From Crotophaga sulcirostris (lineage: Eukaryota > Chordata > Aves > Cuculiformes > Crotophagidae), in contig VYZB01000211.1 in NCBI GenBank assembly GCA_013397455.1, positions 191,968-255,967 on the forward strand: 64,000 bases of DNA, read 5' to 3'. The position numbers were made by a program, and so were the translations under genes. This document shows, piece after piece, positions 62,861 to 64,000 of this stretch (position 1 is the first letter of the stretch; each line of letters opens with the position of its first letter). The notes under the pieces are model-generated. The model was not told the origin of the DNA and did not search any database. It saw nothing but the letters and a program-made list of their open reading frames with translations.

Positions 62861-63864
62861 AATCACCTGCAAGTATTTTCAAGCACTGTAATTTGAACAC
62901 TCTTGAGGTAAAACATCCTGCTTGATTCAATGGGAAAGCAGATTTGGACAATTTGTCCAATGACTGCAAATGTTTGCAGGAGTAAAATCTATGCCTACTT
63001 CAGAAAAAAGAAAAAAGATCCCCCAAACAGAAGGAATTTATAACAGGACTCTAGCATTCATCCACTGTTTAGGATTCCCAGCTCTGCCCAAAATGTCTAG
63101 ATAATCTCAGATTTTAGCTACTTACCCTTCTATACTGATGAAAGCATCATAACAATTTGATTTTTCATTAATTTATGGGCTTATTCTCCCTACAGCTCTT
63201 GGAAAGACATTAGGAACCATGTCCTGGCACATCTAATTTCTAAAAGGTATTGACCTTTAAGGAAGAATTCCTAAGACATATAGATAATCTTACCTATGCA
63301 ACCAGGAAACTAATAAATTTTTCCACCACAAAGACTTCCAGACGTCCTCAAAGGAAAATTTCTAGTGCAAGAAGATTTTCCAAAGTAGTAAGACGTGTAG
63401 AGTCTCACACTTTCTCAGAAGTGCTATACTTCGACTTGCAAGGGATAACCAGCAAGTAGTGGTCAGCAAATATTTTTTAAAAAAGGAGAGCAGTAGCTGA
63501 GGTAACTGTAAGGGAAGTGAGGGGTAGTGACTTATTAAACAGGGCTAACTTAATTGCAGGTGATTATTTGACCATGTCCTAGATCTAATTATTTTAACTT
63601 TATTACTTGGTTTTGAATTATATTGATCATAGATGGAATATAGTTTCTAAGACAGGTGCTGTCTCATCAAATTGTAGTCTCTTCTTGCCTTAAAGTTGCA
63701 ATCCCAATTGCCTTGCTTAACTATTGAAATACCTGGGCAATTAAAGTAGAGTGGTAAGCACCTCGAAAAACCTTCACAGGGAAAACGAATTTACATCATT
63801 TAGGCACCTTCCTTTCTCAGTTGCCTGCACAGGCTCCAAAATGCTCCCAAAGGACAAAACGGTC

Positions 63865-64000
63865 TGTTTAAGGAAGGTTCTCATCTCTCATTTGCATTCC
63901 CATTGGAATGCGCTGCCCAGGGAGGTGGTGGAGTCCCCGACCCTGGAGGTGTTTAAGGGAAGGCTGGATGAGGCACTGAGTGCCATGGTTTAGATGATGG
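63865..64000 (+). mobile_element. CR1 LINE, ORF2 C-terminus and start of 3' UTR (cut by window edge)
   Basis: The plus-strand translation ends SHWNALPREVVESPTLEV followed by FKGRLDEALSAMV and a stop at 63991-63993. This is the typical C-terminal tail of the CR1-clade ORF2 (reverse transcriptase polyprotein). The DNA 'gctgcccagggaggtggtgg' and 'ccctggaggtgtttaaggg' are hallmark CR1 sequence. The catalytic domains are not present in this window. The remaining 3' UTR should continue to the right. Orientation is opposite to the 62310-62860 copy. Confidence 0.85.

Larger units (their letters stand above)
23823..64000 (-). other. DACH1: DACH1 large intron (more than 40 kb, runs off the right edge)
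   Basis: No exon was recognised between 23823 and the window end. The next exon in the 5' direction should end in codons for the segment KRMHIEK before Asp; its reverse complement was not seen. DACH1 introns in vertebrates are long and rich in developmental enhancers, which fits the many mixed-composition, CpG-retaining stretches listed separately. The intron also carries CR1 fragments (34.6, 42.4, 44.6, 51.2, 62.3 and 63.9 kb), SINE relics (40.5 and 41.05 kb) and simple repeats. Confidence 0.8.

Noticed and set aside
62628..62969. 113-codon minus-strand frame
   Set aside because: Mostly within a CR1 3' untranslated fragment; not a gene.
1..64000. Novel mobile system, CRISPR array, gene cluster or phage-like element
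   Set aside because: The window is vertebrate intron with one gene; no spaced identical repeats of CRISPR type, no compact gene arrays and no prokaryotic signals were seen.

Overview
This is vertebrate nuclear DNA, most likely from a bird. It is AT-rich and almost free of long reading frames. The recognisable interspersed repeats are mainly old CR1 retrotransposon pieces, the dominant avian family, plus a few relics of ancient amniote SINEs.

The only gene I can support is DACH1 (dachshund family transcriptional cofactor), read on the minus strand. Four consecutive coding exons are visible at 23671-23822, 14932-15079, 10512-10655 and 9946-10014. All have proper AG/GT splice borders, and their phases join without a break into 170 complete codons. 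They encode the C-terminal Dachbox-C/EYA-binding coiled-coil region of the protein. The exons for the N-terminal DNA-binding Dachbox-N lie beyond the right edge. The short final coding exon was not found and probably lies beyond the left edge.

Layout. Positions 1-9945 are intron 3' of the penultimate coding exon and carry unusual purine-rich tracts. Positions 9946-23822 hold the exon cluster, with introns of 497 bp, about 4.3 kb and about 8.6 kb. Positions 23823-64000 are one intron of more than 40 kb with no exon that I could recognise. Several stretches in that large intron (about 27.5, 32.1-32.4, 39.3, 43.1-44.0, 45.9-46.3, 48.1-48.4, 49.4, 56.7, 59.5 and 60.9 kb) look like conserved non-coding elements: mixed composition, locally retained CpGs and homeobox, SOX or MEIS-like cores. 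DACH1 is well known for distal intronic enhancers, but conservation cannot be tested from this sequence alone.

The right end holds two CR1 copies in opposite orientation. One retains the C-terminus of the CR1 ORF2 reading frame. No RNA gene, CRISPR array, phage, operon or other new multigene system is present. The most unexpected local structures are a three-copy, about 49-bp tandem array with a fixed CCATATGG core (36.65-36.75 kb), several perfect hairpins or palindromes, and the purine-rich tracts at the left end.
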